From assembly GCA_039621445.1 (NCBI GenBank), contig CP154955.1, positions 37,489,123 through 37,553,122 of the forward strand: 64,000 nt of DNA, read 5' to 3'. Each line of letters starts with the position of its first letter. Within the stretch, counting starts at the first letter, position 1. The position numbers were made by a program, and so were the translations under genes. The notes under the pieces were generated by a model, which saw only the letters and a program-made list of their open reading frames with translations, was not told where the DNA came from and searched no databases. Source of the stretch: Euglena gracilis. Lineage: Eukaryota > Euglenida > Euglenophyceae > Euglenales. This document shows positions 30,560 through 40,592 of this stretch, piece after piece.

Positions 30560-31450
30560 GGCTTTCACCTTCCGATGGAGGGTTTTGATCAAAGGGGACA
30601 AACCTTGGACGAGCACTCACTCAAAATGTTGGGCCAGAATTTGGAAATGGCAAATGAAAACCCCCTACCTGTTCGCAAAGTGATCATTGCAAGGGAGGGG
30701 GAGGGGAATAATGAAACGGAATCCGAAGAGGAAGAGAGAATAAGGAAGCTAAGAGAGGAAATTTTTGGAAGGTATGATGGAACCGTATTTCGGTAGAAGG
30801 TGCAACCCGACCCACCCGTAAGAGGACCATATGGTTATGCATTCATACCTTTGCAAGAAGGAGCGCGGCCCACCCGACAAAAACCATTTTTCATGCACGG
30901 GGAACGAAAAGAAGCTTTGGAAAAAATCACTCAAGATTGGATCGATATGAAATTCATCGAGCCAGCCACAACAAATAATTCAGAATGGCTCTCACAAACA
31001 TTCCCCGTGCCCAAAAAGTCAGCCGATTTTCCTTGGAGGGGGGTTGTTGACATCAGGAGACTCAACAGCCAAACCCGTAGATGCAACTACCCTCTTCCGA
31101 AAATCGAAGACATCCAGGTGAAGCATGGCGCAAACCAAATGTTCTCTATTTTGGACTTAAAACAAGCTTTCCACCAACAGCCACTTCACCCAGATAGTAG
31201 TCCTATAACTTGCTCCTTCACAAAAAAGGGTCTTTACCAATGGAGGGTGAATGTAGTGCGGTTAACTAACGCCTCACAACAATTCCAACAAATGATGGAT
31301 GACCGTTTAGCACCCGTAAGGGATATTGCTACCCCATATATTGATGACATTTTGGTAGGGACTACCGTTGGGGAGGGGAGGATCTCCTCGAGGCACATAA
31401 AAGGGATTTGTGTAGGGTGTTGGATTTACTCGCCGAGGAAATTTTTGTAG
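30560..31450 (+). pseudogene. Reverse transcriptase of chromovirus C
   Basis: Ty3/gypsy RT: 'GPYGYAFIPLQEGARPTRQK' at the start, 'WRGVVDIRRLNSQTRR' (fingers), 'MFSILDLKQAFHQQPL' (motif A with catalytic Asp), 'WRVNVVRLTNASQQFQ' (motif B) and 'TPYIDDILVGT' (motif C, Y-I-D-D at about 31336). A stop lies just before the domain (30794) and the frame is lost at about 31375. Confidence 0.9.
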
Positions 31451-31492
31451 TGGACCCAAAAAAGCGGAATTATTCATCAAAGAAGTGGATTT

Positions 31493-32260
31493 TTGTGGCC
31501 AGTTTTGGGGCATGGCATGCGTCGGCCGGCCCCCGGCAAATTACGTGCCATTGAAAAATGGGAGTTTCCAACAACCATAACGGCCTTAAGGGCTTTCCTC
31601 GGCTTCACAAATTATTACAACACCTACATACACATGTATTCTCAAGTTGCTGCACCTTTGCAAGATAAGTTAAAGGTGTCTAGGGAGGAAGGCAAGAAAG
31701 GGAGCAAAAAATGGTTTGAATTCGGGGAGGTTGAACGGAAAGCATTTGAGGAGTTAAAGAAACGGTTGTGTTCTGGATAAATTCTTCAAAGGGTAGACCC
31801 CGATAAACCTTTTGCTTTGAGTGTTGATGCGAGTGGGTATGCCGTAGGAGCAACTTTAGAACAATTCAAAGAAGGAAACGGTACGCCCAACCGCAAGATA
31901 TTTTGGACAAGAATACGGTGCCTGTTGCTTTTATGTCCCGAAAACTCACCGAGGGGCAAAGAAAATGGACCCCCCGGGAACTGGAGACATATGCCATAAT
32001 TTTGGCACTCCAAAAATGGGAAAGCTGGATTGGTCTCCAACACATTTTGGTGTTGACCGATCACCAAAGTTTGGAGGCATGGGCAAAAGAAGTGCTCGAC
32101 ACCCCAAGTGGACCGGTGGGGAGGAGGGCACGATGGCACCAAATTTTCTCAAAATACGATTTGACAGTGGGGTATATTCCGGGGAAGGAAAACACCATTG
32201 CCGACATTTTAAGTCGGTGGGCATACCCCGCTTCGCAAGCCCTAAGGGACATTAGTAAAC
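31493..32260 (+). pseudogene. RT thumb and RNase H of chromovirus C
   Basis: 'LRAFLGFTNYYNTYIHMYS' is the RT connection. RNase H then shows 'FALSVDASGYAVGATLEQ' (catalytic Asp), 'KWTPRELETYAIILALQKW' (Glu) and 'HILVLTDHQSL' (Asp), closing with 'VGYIPGKENTIADILSR'. Frame changes occur at about 31780 and 31905; from 31903 the frame is open to 33978. Confidence 0.88.
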
Positions 32261-33978
32261 ATGGTTCGGCCGAAGATAAGAGGGAAATGGAGGGGCTCAT
32301 AAGAGAGGAGAGGGAAGATGAGAAAAATTGCTTGTTGGTCAAAGTCAAAAATAAGCCTAACGCTCGTAATTTGTGGATAATGGGGGTGGTAAGCCGCAGC
32401 GGAAAAGAGGTGGCACCCAACTTTGTGGATGATGCATCAGGGAGGGGTACCGAGAGTGTAGAAGGTCCGGGAGGAATAAACACCACCGAAGACGCTCACT
32501 CACAAAGGCCTAGGGAATTTGGTTCGAAAAAGGGTAAGAGGAGAGTTACCTTTTGTGATGGAGTGGACCCTGCGGGAAATTTGGTGACCAACCCAAAACT
32601 TCCGACTAATGAGTTACCGAGGGGGGGAACTGGAGGGGGTGGGGCCCCACCAACTCCAAGTGCAACCCCTAAGCTAACAAAATCAGTTTGGGAGAGAGAT
32701 TGGGTGGTTGCATATACCGAATGCCCCACCTGGAGGGAAATTTGGCAAGCAACTCAAGAAAATGGTGAGTGGCCAAAGGGGGTGAAAGTCCACAAAAACC
32801 AAATGTTTCGGGAAGAGAAGTTGTGTGTTCCACTGGGTTTTCAAGAAATCATCATCCTTGAAAACCACAAATTCCTTGGACATGTAGGTACGGAAAAGGT
32901 GTGGAGTCACGTCAATTTGAGGTATGCATGGGCTGATGAAAGGAAGGCAAAAGTTTTCACAGACAGTTGTAGCAAAAATAGCACAACGTGTCAAGCAAGC
33001 TTGAGGGGGGACACATTGAAAGGACCCATTGATTCAACACCCATACCACCCGCACCCATGGTAAGTGTGGCAATTGACCTTTTCAAAATGCCAAAGGTGT
33101 TGTACGAGGGGGGGGAGTTATACAACACAATGGCTGTTTGTGTGGACCGGCATTCCGGTTGGATTGTAGCCATACCATGTTTTGATAAGGGATTAACGGG
33201 TGCAAAGTTGGCCAAGGAAATGCTTAAGTCCCAATGGAAACCCTTTGGAGTACCTTCAATAATTTCAAGTAACCAAGGGAGCCATTTTGTCAACACATGG
33301 TGGCAAACCATGTGCTCACTCATGGGGATTAGACAAGCATTTTCCCAAGCTTACCACCACGAAGCGAATGGGAGGGTGGAAAGAGCCGGTCAACAAGTTA
33401 TGGAAGTCCTCCGAAAGTTGTTTGTGGAGGAAAAAAAGAATTGGGTGGAAGCTCTTCCCCAAGTTTTGGATCGTATTCATGACACCAAGGGGGAGAGTGG
33501 TTTTAGTCCTTACGAAATTTTGTTCGGAAGGGATAGACCCATTGGGGGGATACCCTGTGAACCAACAAAAGAGTGTGAGGACGCTCAAAGTTTTTTTCGC
33601 CGAATGAGAGAGATGGATGAGAAAGTTGCAAAAATTCTCAACCACACACATTGGGTTCAAGCGAGTTGGGTCAACCAAGGGAGGAGGGAGTTGGTACCCT
33701 TAAAATTAGGAACCCAAGTGTGGTATAGGAGACCCGAAGGATCCGGCGAAAAATTGGATTCCAGATGGATTGGACCTGGGATTATCAAAGCCCGGGAGGG
33801 GGAGAAGAGTTACCTTATTGAAATTAAGCCCGAGATGGAAATTAAGACTCACCGTAGTTTCCTTAAGGAGTACAAAGAGCCTGAAGTTTTTGGTGTGGGG
33901 GTTCCTTTGTTCTTTTTCAAGAGAACCGAAAAAGAGGAAGAAGCAATGCCTGATGAGTGGGAGGTAGAAAAAATCTGA
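32260..33978 (+). pseudogene. Integrase of chromovirus C
   Basis: The zinc-binding HHCC region is 'HKFLGHVGTEKVW' with 'SCSKNSTTCQAS'. The catalytic core has 'VAIDLF' (first Asp), 'IISSNQGSHF' where the second catalytic Asp should be, and 'EANGRVERAGQQ' (Glu). The canonical S-D-x-G is here S-N-Q-G, so the second catalytic residue appears to be Asn. A GPY/F-like module 'SRWIGPGIIKA' follows. The frame is long and open (691 codons from 31903) and ends at a TGA at 33978, just inside the chromodomain. Confidence 0.88.
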
Positions 33979-34167
33979 AGCATCGCAAGAGGGGGGGAAC
34001 CTGGGAGTTTCCTCACAAAATGGGTTGGATATAATGATGGGGAGGAAACTTGGGAGCCGGTGGGGAATTTTATACACCGGTTTAGTGAGGAGTTGGTAAG
34101 GTATTGCTCGAAGAAAAATCTAGGGGTCGATTTGATGTCGGAATTGAAAAAATCTTTGAAACCCTAG
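33950..34167 (+). pseudogene. Chromodomain at the integrase C-terminus of chromovirus C
   Basis: 'DEWEVEKI' is followed by TGA and then, in the same frame, 'GEPGSFLTKWVGYNDGEETW' and 'EPVGNFIHRFSEELVRYC'. This is the chromodomain pattern (E-V-E-K-I, K-W-x-G-Y, T-W-E-P). Chromodomains bind methylated histone H3 and steer chromovirus insertion. The stop splits it. Element D has the equivalent 'VTWEPTGNFFSRY'. Confidence 0.85.
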
Positions 34168-35148
34168 TGAGTCGAAAGTTGAAGGATCGGTTCATTTTTT
34201 TTTTGGGGATGGGGGAGCCGAAATGTTTGAGGCTCTTGTTTTGAATCGGGCCAAGTGCTGTTTCGGCGAATTATTTGTGTGCTACATATGCATTGCTTGT
34301 GCATCACATGTTTTGTTTTTGAATGCAGGATTCTCATATGTTTTGATTTCTCGAGCATATGATGAATTCTCTCTCTCTCTCTCTCCCTCTCTCCATGTAT
34401 TTTGTGCTTGCTCTTTCCTTTCGCTTTGCTCTCACAGGGTTTGAGGACTTGGAGGCTCCAAGCACACCCAAGGGAGCCCCAAGGGAAAGGTGCGAGCGCA
34501 CCACCGGAGGAAGGAGGCGAGCACCCTACGCAAGCAAGGAGACGAGACAAGGAGACGAGACGAGGAGACGAGACTAGAGGAGGAGACGAGGAGATTTTAC
34601 CCAACCAACCGAATACACCATTACACAACTTGTCCGTAGCCTAGCCCCGTTGGGGCTTTTCTCTTTATAAACGGTCCCAAAGCGGTCAAACCGAACGTTC
34701 GGGGGGGGCAAATTTTCTCTCCAAAATTATCCCTCCCGGTGCAAAAAGTCAGAACTCTCCCCACGATAGGTTTTCGATGGGGGGGGGGCGCTAGCCAAAT
34801 TTTTGTTTAATTTTGAATGGATTTCACAGAGTTCGTGGCAATTTTTTCTCTTGGCACTTTTTTTATGCCCCCAACTTGTGGGGGGGGGGCGCATTGATTT
34901 TTTGGATTTTTTTTTGGGGGGACGTTTTCGCACATTTCTGTGGAGCCGCTAAGTGGTGCCGTGTACCTTGTTTTTGTGGCAAGGTAACACAAGCGAGGGG
35001 CATAGGCGTTTCATCATTCCTTTCATTCCCTTTCTCAAAACATTATTGAAGGATTCTCATTTTCTTTCGGATTTCGTTCTCATTTTTTAGATTTCTTCGC
35101 TATTCTTGTTCAATTTTCATTTTTTTTTTCAGGGTCTGACTAATGTCG
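34168..35148 (+). other. 3' noncoding region of chromovirus C
   Basis: About 1 kb without a supported ORF. It includes a (CT)n microsatellite at about 34368-34392, a GAGACGAGAC-rich stretch at 34540-34590, and several G and T runs. Confidence 0.6.
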
Positions 35149-35160
35149 CAAGGGAGGGGG
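35149..35160 (+). promoter_or_regulatory. Polypurine tract of chromovirus C
   Basis: AAGGGAGGGGG immediately precedes the TG of the 3' LTR. Confidence 0.85.
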
Positions 35161-35800
35161 TGTCGACTGTCGGGGGCGTCCGACAGTCAAAAATCGTAAG
35201 GCGGAACCTTTTGAAAACCCGGAATTTTCATTCCGAGCAAGGACGCGCATTCAATGGGAAACTAATTTAACACAATTTGCTTCCGCAGACCTTTGTGGGT
35301 TTTTTAAGACATTGGCATCAATCAACAATTGATTTGGAGAATTGGATTCAAGACAAGTTGCACTGTTTGGAAGAATTGTCAATTTCAGGTCCCTCTTCCC
35401 ACTTTCACGGTGTGTGCGTGTTTCTGTTGCCTTTGCCCACCATCCATTGCACCAAAACACCTACCCTGACCATTTCCAGTGTTTTTGCATTCTTAAGAAA
35501 GGGTGGGTGAAATGGCCTCATGCGGAAAGGCATTTGGGACAACAATTTCACTTAAACGGAATTTTGACTTTGTGCAAGTTTTCAGGGAAAAAGCAAATTC
35601 GATCCTACGCACACCCCTCTGGTCGGGGGGTACACCAGTGGGCGAAACGGGGGGTGGCCTGAGCCTTCCACCACCCGGAAAAACACTGGCCCCGGGCCAG
35701 GGAACGGCAGCCCCAAGGGTGGGTGTCGGGGACGAGGCAGCCGGCCGGGGGGCTGGGGTCTCGGCTCCGACACTCGCAGGGGGGGCCCCGGGTGTGAACA
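35161..35800 (+). repeat. 3' LTR of chromovirus C
   Basis: 640 bp, TGTCGA...GTGAACA. Here the first 27 bases contain a perfect 9-bp inverted repeat, GACTGTCGG/CCGACAGTC. After it comes a C-run, matching the C-run left of the 5' LTR. Confidence 0.9.
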
Positions 35801-36020
35801 CCCCCCCCCGCGACTCGCACCACCCCCTTAAAAAAACATGTTTTTTTGTTTCAAAAAAACCAGCTGTTTTTTGGGAGGGTTGGAAGTGGTCCCGGGAGAG
35901 GGGTTGTTGGAACTGTACAGGGGGGGAGGGGGGGTCCCAAGGTTTGACCAACTGTACTGCCTAGTCCCCTGTCCTTGTCACCGTTGGGAGACATACCCCC
36001 CCCCTATTTGAGCACACCTA

Positions 36021-36615
36021 CAGTTTCCCGAACGATGTTGTTTTTGCCCAGCCTTCACTCCCGGGGGTCCGTGAGGGGGTACCGGCGGGGTGGGGGGTAG
36101 GCGCGATGGGCTCTGGGGAGAGGGGTAGGTTCGGGATACTCCCCTTCCCACGTAGGATTTTTTCCCGGGGACCGAAGGCCCTCCCTTTTGGGGAGTGGTT
36201 GGAGGGGGGAGTCCGGCTTGGCGTCCCTTCCGGCAGTGGGGGGGGTTTAGGAAAAGGCCTGGTTGCCCTCCCCTAGGCTTCAGATACCCCAGCACCAACA
36301 CCTTTTTGGCTTGTACTGCTCTCCTGCGCCAGCAGATAACCAACCTTTGTAATCTTTTGCTTGCTCCGCCCTTGGATTTTTGACTTTCTTGAACTTTTGC
36401 ACTTCCTTGGCTCCAGTGCCTTTCTTGGTCTTGATTCAGCAGGCACAATCTTGAATTGAAACCATGGGTAAAAAGAGGGAGCCTGCAGTGAAAAACAGAA
36501 CAGTTAGAGATCGGTTTGCGCTATTTTGATGCTGAATTAGCGCAGTGGTTCGCTATATACAACAGCAGGCTGTTATAGTGGCAATGGAAGGTGCAGCGGC
36601 CAGTCCGCCAACTCT
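36021..36615. repeat. 595-bp direct repeat, copy 1
   Basis: About 97% identical to 37280-37875 by eye (from CAGTTTCCCGAAC to CCGCCAACTCT). Near its right end is the A-box-like AATTAGCGCAGTGGTTCGC. The pair encloses 664 bp with tRNA-like motifs. The termini are not TG...CA and I see no target-site duplication, so an LTR pair is not proved. Confidence 0.8.
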
Positions 36616-37279
36616 CCCCTTCCTCGGCCTTGCCTCCGGCTGCCGGGCCTGGCCGCTGCCTCTCTCGCCCCCCTGCCACAGGAGCCTGGCCGGGGCTCCC
36701 CGGTTCTTCGTTGCGCCGCTGCCTGGCGTGCCGGCTGCGGGCGGGCTCCTGTGGTCCGGGTGGGGGTGGACGCCAGCCAATCCCTGGCCGTGCTCCGCAG
36801 GCGTTCGGTGAGCGTCGCTGCTGACGTCGTCCGGCCTTGCGGGCTGGCCGCAGGAATTGGCTGGGCTTGGGCTTTGGCTCTCCTTGGCTCTCCTTGGTGG
36901 GTGGTGTTGTCTGGGTTCGGTTGCCCCCCCCCCCTTTGGGGCTGGCGGTCCCCCTGGCCGCTTTTTTTTTTGAAAGTTCCAGGGCTTGTTGCCTGGGGCG
37001 TAGGATCGAATTCTCTTTCTCTCCGGTCGGGCATTTCTTTTTACCCCCTTGGGGGTGCCCGCCGGGACTCGAACCGGGATCTTTGGGACCACAACCGAGT
37101 GCCAGATCCACTCGGGTACCGGTGGCGATAATAAGGCGTGCCGCCTGCAGGGCCTTCTCCGGTCTCGACCCTGGGCTGTCGCCCGATTACCGCCAGGTGG
37201 TCCGCCCGCGTTCGCTTGGGGTAGTTGGCCGGCCTCGAACCGGCCACACTCCCCTTCCTCGGGAACCAACCTGTGCTAG
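36616..37279 (-). other. Spacer between the direct repeats, with tRNA-like motifs
   Basis: On the minus strand are two B-box/T-arm hairpins: GGTTCGAGTCC near 37070 with an A-box-like TACCCGAGTGG upstream, and GGCCGGTTCGAGGCCGGCC near 37232 with a perfect 5-bp stem and 7-nt loop. Neither forms a full cloverleaf. The remainder is GC-rich, open in several frames by composition only. Confidence 0.4.
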
Positions 37280-37875
37280 CAGTTTCCCGAACCATGTTGT
37301 TTTTGCCCAGCCTTCACTCCCGGGGGTCCGTGAGGGGGTACCGGCGGGGTGGGGGGTAGGCGCGATGGGCTCTGGGGAGAGGGGTAGGTTCGGAATACTC
37401 TCCTTCCCACGTAGGATTTATTCCCGGGGACCGAAGGCTCTCCCTTTTGGGGAGTGGTTGGAGGGGGGAGTCCGGCTTGGCGTCCCTTCCGGCAGTGGGG
37501 TGTTTTTAGGAAAAGGCCTGGTTGCCCTCCCCTAGGCTTCAGATACCCCAGCACCAACACCTTTTTGGCTTGTACCGCTCTCCTACGCCAGCAGATAACC
37601 AACCTTTTGTAATCTTTTGCTTGCTCCGCCCTTGGATTTTTGACTTTCTTGAACTTTTGCACTTCCTTGGCTCCAGTGCCTTTCTTGGTCTTGATTCAGC
37701 AGGCACAATCTTGAATTGAAACCATGGGTAAAAAGAGGGAGCCTGCAGTGAAAAACAGAACAGTTAGAGATCGGTTTGCGCTATTTTGATGCTGAATTAG
37801 CGCAGTGGTTCGCTATATACAACAGCAGGCTGTTATAGTGGCAATGGAAGGTGCAGCGGCCGGTCCGCCAACTCT
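37280..37875. repeat. 595-bp direct repeat, copy 2
   Basis: Partner of 36021-36615. Sequence homology ends exactly at CCAACTCT, where the pogo-like element region begins. Confidence 0.8.
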
Positions 37876-37953
37876 ACGGCCTAAAGGACCCCCTAAATGC
37901 TCAAATAAGGGGGGAGGTCGGCGGGGGGGGGGGTGAAATTTGCTTGAACAAAC

Positions 37954-39255
37954 TCAAACGTGGCTGTGGATGACATCGTGACTCACTGTGTCACAGCAAG
38001 GGTTTCCAAGGTCAGCACATGGAACATTTGCCGGAGCTCGTGGTTGCATAGCAACCCCTGCACGAAGGGGGCGCTCACAATGCAAACACAAGGCTGCCAT
38101 GGACACCCCCCCTTCCTTGTCAGACTCAGGTGGTGCTTCATCATGGTCGGAGGCCTCATCAGGCAAATTCACATTGCGCACATCATGTTGTTCCATGGTG
38201 TCCAACGCTGCCAAAGCTTCTGAGTGTCCCTCAGAGGCCACAGTAGACACAGGACGGACAGCGGTTGCATGGGGGGCAGGATGGGCTGCGAGGGATGGCA
38301 AATAAGGTGCTGTGGCAGGGGTGAGGATGAGGTCTTCCATCCCCTTCTTCAACAAGTGGTCAGGGATACCGGCCGAAGCGCTCATGACCCACTCGATGAG
38401 CAGCCGCCGCGTTGGTTTGGACAACATGTTGCTTGCCTTAGAACATGTGCATTCATAGGGTGGTGTGTGAAGGGTTCATAGTTTGGCACCTTGATCTCTT
38501 TTGATCACAGGCCGACCTTTTTCCACCCTCAAAGACCGACCAAATACATCTACTTTTAGGGTGGAATGCAGAAAAACGGTGAACATGTTTTTTTCTTTTC
38601 CAGTTGTGCGGACCAAGGATTTTTTTTTGAGCCAACCGGGGCCATGGTTGTGCCAGGGAGCTCTTCAAATATCACTCCGGTCTCATCTCCGCACATGATT
38701 GTTGTCCACCGCTTTTCCATGTAGATGGACCTCAGCATACCATGAAAAGTGGCAACCCTTTTTGTGTGGTCATCGGGCAAAAATTGTTTGACCCCTGTCA
38801 CCCGACGATACACAATTCGGTAATGGTCTCGCCATTGAGCAAAATATTCATCTCGCCGGTGCTCCCCAAGGTCCATCAAATCATGACGCACTTCCACAGG
38901 CAAAGAGTAAATGTTTTCCTCAAGCAAACTCCGGGAGACGGCCCCTTGGGCATCGCGGATCAGGCAAAAAAATTCGAAAACTTTCTCGCCCAGTTCAAAA
39001 TATTTCACCAAACAACGTCGTCGTTTCATTTTACCTTTTCCAGCATGGACATTCTTCTGAATGTCCATGCCGTTGGGCCTTCTCCCCGACAGCAGTGCTG
39101 CGGCTTGTCTCTGGGAAATGGGACGGAGTCTCCTCCAGGGTGTGATGTGCCTGGTAGTGCAAAATTTCATCCTTGACATCTTGCGACAAGTCTCGGCGAG
39201 GCTTCTTGGCGGGGGAAGGCTCCGGACCCATGGCAATTTGGTCGTTGGGCACCAA
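37954..39255 (-). pseudogene. Pogo/CENP-B-type DDE transposase, centrally deleted
   Basis: The N-terminus is 'RRDLSQDVKDEILHYQAHHT' (helix-turn-helix), followed after a frameshift by the 285-codon block with 'RDHYRIVYRRVTGVKQFL' and 'IMCGDETGVIFEELPGTTMA', the first catalytic Asp region of Tc1/mariner/pogo transposases with its G-S-K. The C-terminal block (37954-38427) has 'RRLLIEWVMSASAGIPDHLL', typical of the pogo C-terminus. Only about 130 bp separate these, so the second and third catalytic acidic residues are lost. It cuts and pastes at TA in intact relatives. Here it is dead. Confidence 0.75.
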
Positions 39256-39479
39256 AATTTAAGCACATGTTGCTTTCTTTTGCTCCCCGAGCCACTCTCC
39301 CGGAGAAGCGTTCGGAAGGGGCGAGTGTGGTGCCACGTGCTGACGCCACCCTGCCAACCTCTGCGAGAATCCTCCATGCCATGTTCTGTGAGAATGAAAA
39401 GCATTGCAAGCACAGTTTGAGGGAGGAAAAAAAAATTTTCCGCGCCTGCGGCGCCTAAAAACTTTTCCCTACACCCAAC

Positions 39480-39521
39480 CGCTCAATTAAGGGGGGGTCA
39501 AATAGGGGGGGGGTGTGGTAC
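39480..39521. repeat. Right terminal sequence of the pogo-like element, with TA
   Basis: TCAATTAA-G7-TCAAATA-G9-TGTGG followed by TA (39520-39521). This is nearly the same as the right end of the mini-element at 48594-48826, tying that element to the pogo group. The matching left end was not found near 37880. Confidence 0.5.
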
Positions 39522-39589
39522 CAACCATGAACAATAAACAACTCACACCCTGTCCTTTAATGGTCCTCAGGGAAACCGTTAAACAGTGG

Positions 39590-40220
39590 CCTTTCCCAAG
39601 GCTTGTTTTTTTTGAAGCAAAAAAATCATGTTTTTTGAAAAAAATATGTTTTTTTAAAAACAATAACAAAAAAAACGTGATGGAGGGTTTGGGGGAAAAT
39701 TTTTTGCAATGTTTTTTTTTGCAATGCATTTTTTATCTCTACAACATTTATTTTTTTGGGTTGAAAGCATGATTTTTCGCACCAGAAAACACAGATTTGG
39801 AAATACTTTCACACATTTGAAAAAAAAAACTTCACAGGGGGTGTTCCCCCCATCACCCCCCTTCCCCAACCCGACCTGAGGCCCGGTGATGCCTAATTTG
39901 ACAAAATATTCCGGTAGATTTCCTAACTTTCGTTTGGGGGATTCCTATTTTGGAGCCTAAAAAGGATTTTTTCCCAAAAATTCGTTTTCTGTGATTTCTA
40001 ATCTGCCCACCGAAAATGTGACCTCCCCCTCGTCACCCCCCCCCCTGTGACCCTCCCGTGACCCCCGCCTCGTGACCCGAAACACTTGCGAAAAAGTTTT
40101 CTTCAATGGTCATTTCGCAGGGATAAAGGTCAATTTTTGCTTTTTCAAAAAAAACATGTTTTTTTACGTTTTTTAATTAAAAAAAATGTTTTTTTAAAAA
40201 AACAAACAAAAAAAACGTCA
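39590..40220. repeat. AT-run / GTGACCC repeat, H family
   Basis: A/T-run palindromes lie at both ends (ATCATGTTTTTTG near 39625; AAACATGTTTTTTTA near 40150). 'GGTGATGCCTAATTTGA' at 39893 is shared with 53130. A C-run array with GTGACCC lies at 40035-40080, and 'CAATGGTCATTTCGCAGGGA' (40106) is shared, inverted, with 63760. No coding function. Confidence 0.55.
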
Positions 40221-40349
40221 ACCCTGGCCTCTCCTCGTTACAAACGAGGAGATACACATCCTCTCTCAAACCTCTCCACGGTTGTTCCCGCACACGTACC
40301 CCCCGAAATCCAACGAGGTCAATATGTGCTGGGTACATATAAGCTTTCT

Positions 40350-40592
40350 TCAGCCAATATCCCCGCACATATCTCCAATGGATTGCCTCCTATCCCTTTC
40401 CTCTCTTGGCACCCGCTCCGGGATGGTTGGAGGAAAAAGGATTGGCACCCAGCCATCAGGATCCACACGATGGGGCCATTCTTCCGCTCTCCATGGTTCA
40501 TATGGCACCTCAAACTCTCTCACGTATGGATCCTCCACCTCTTGGATTTCATGCACCACTACACAAAAATCGTCCATGTCACCCGGACACAC
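40350..40592 (-). CDS. Unidentified 80-codon ORF
   Basis: The frame begins 'MCPGDMDDFCVVVHEIQEVE' and has protein-like composition (Trp, Tyr, acidic and basic residues mixed), unlike the surrounding low-complexity sequence. Reading-frame similarity continues a little beyond 40350. I do not recognise it; it may be part of a host exon or of another element. Confidence 0.3.
   Translation of the reverse strand: MCPGDMDDFCVVVHEIQEVEDPYVREFEVPYEPWRAEEWPHRVDPDGWVPILFPPTIPERVPREERDRRQSIGDMCGDIG

Larger units (their letters stand above)
23535..35800 (+). mobile_element. Chromovirus C (Ty3/gypsy), full-length but degenerate
   Basis: LTRs of 655 bp (23535-24189) and 640 bp (35161-35800), both TGTCGA...GTGAACA, enclose the order gag, methyltransferase, Dam-like domain, protease, RT, RNase H, integrase, chromodomain. 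RT-RNase H-integrase order with a C-terminal chromodomain defines chromoviruses. A primer-binding site follows the 5' LTR and a polypurine tract precedes the 3' LTR. Flanks are ACCCC and CCCCC, compatible with insertion into a C-run but not a clear duplication. At least six frame breaks mean it is dead. At 12.3 kb it is long for the group because of the accessory domains. Confidence 0.92.

Noticed and set aside
36616-37279. Functional tRNA genes on the minus strand
   Set aside because: T-arms are convincing, but no complete cloverleaf can be drawn for either.
36021-37875. Proven LTR pair
   Set aside because: No TG...CA termini, primer-binding site or target duplication could be read; reported only as direct repeats.
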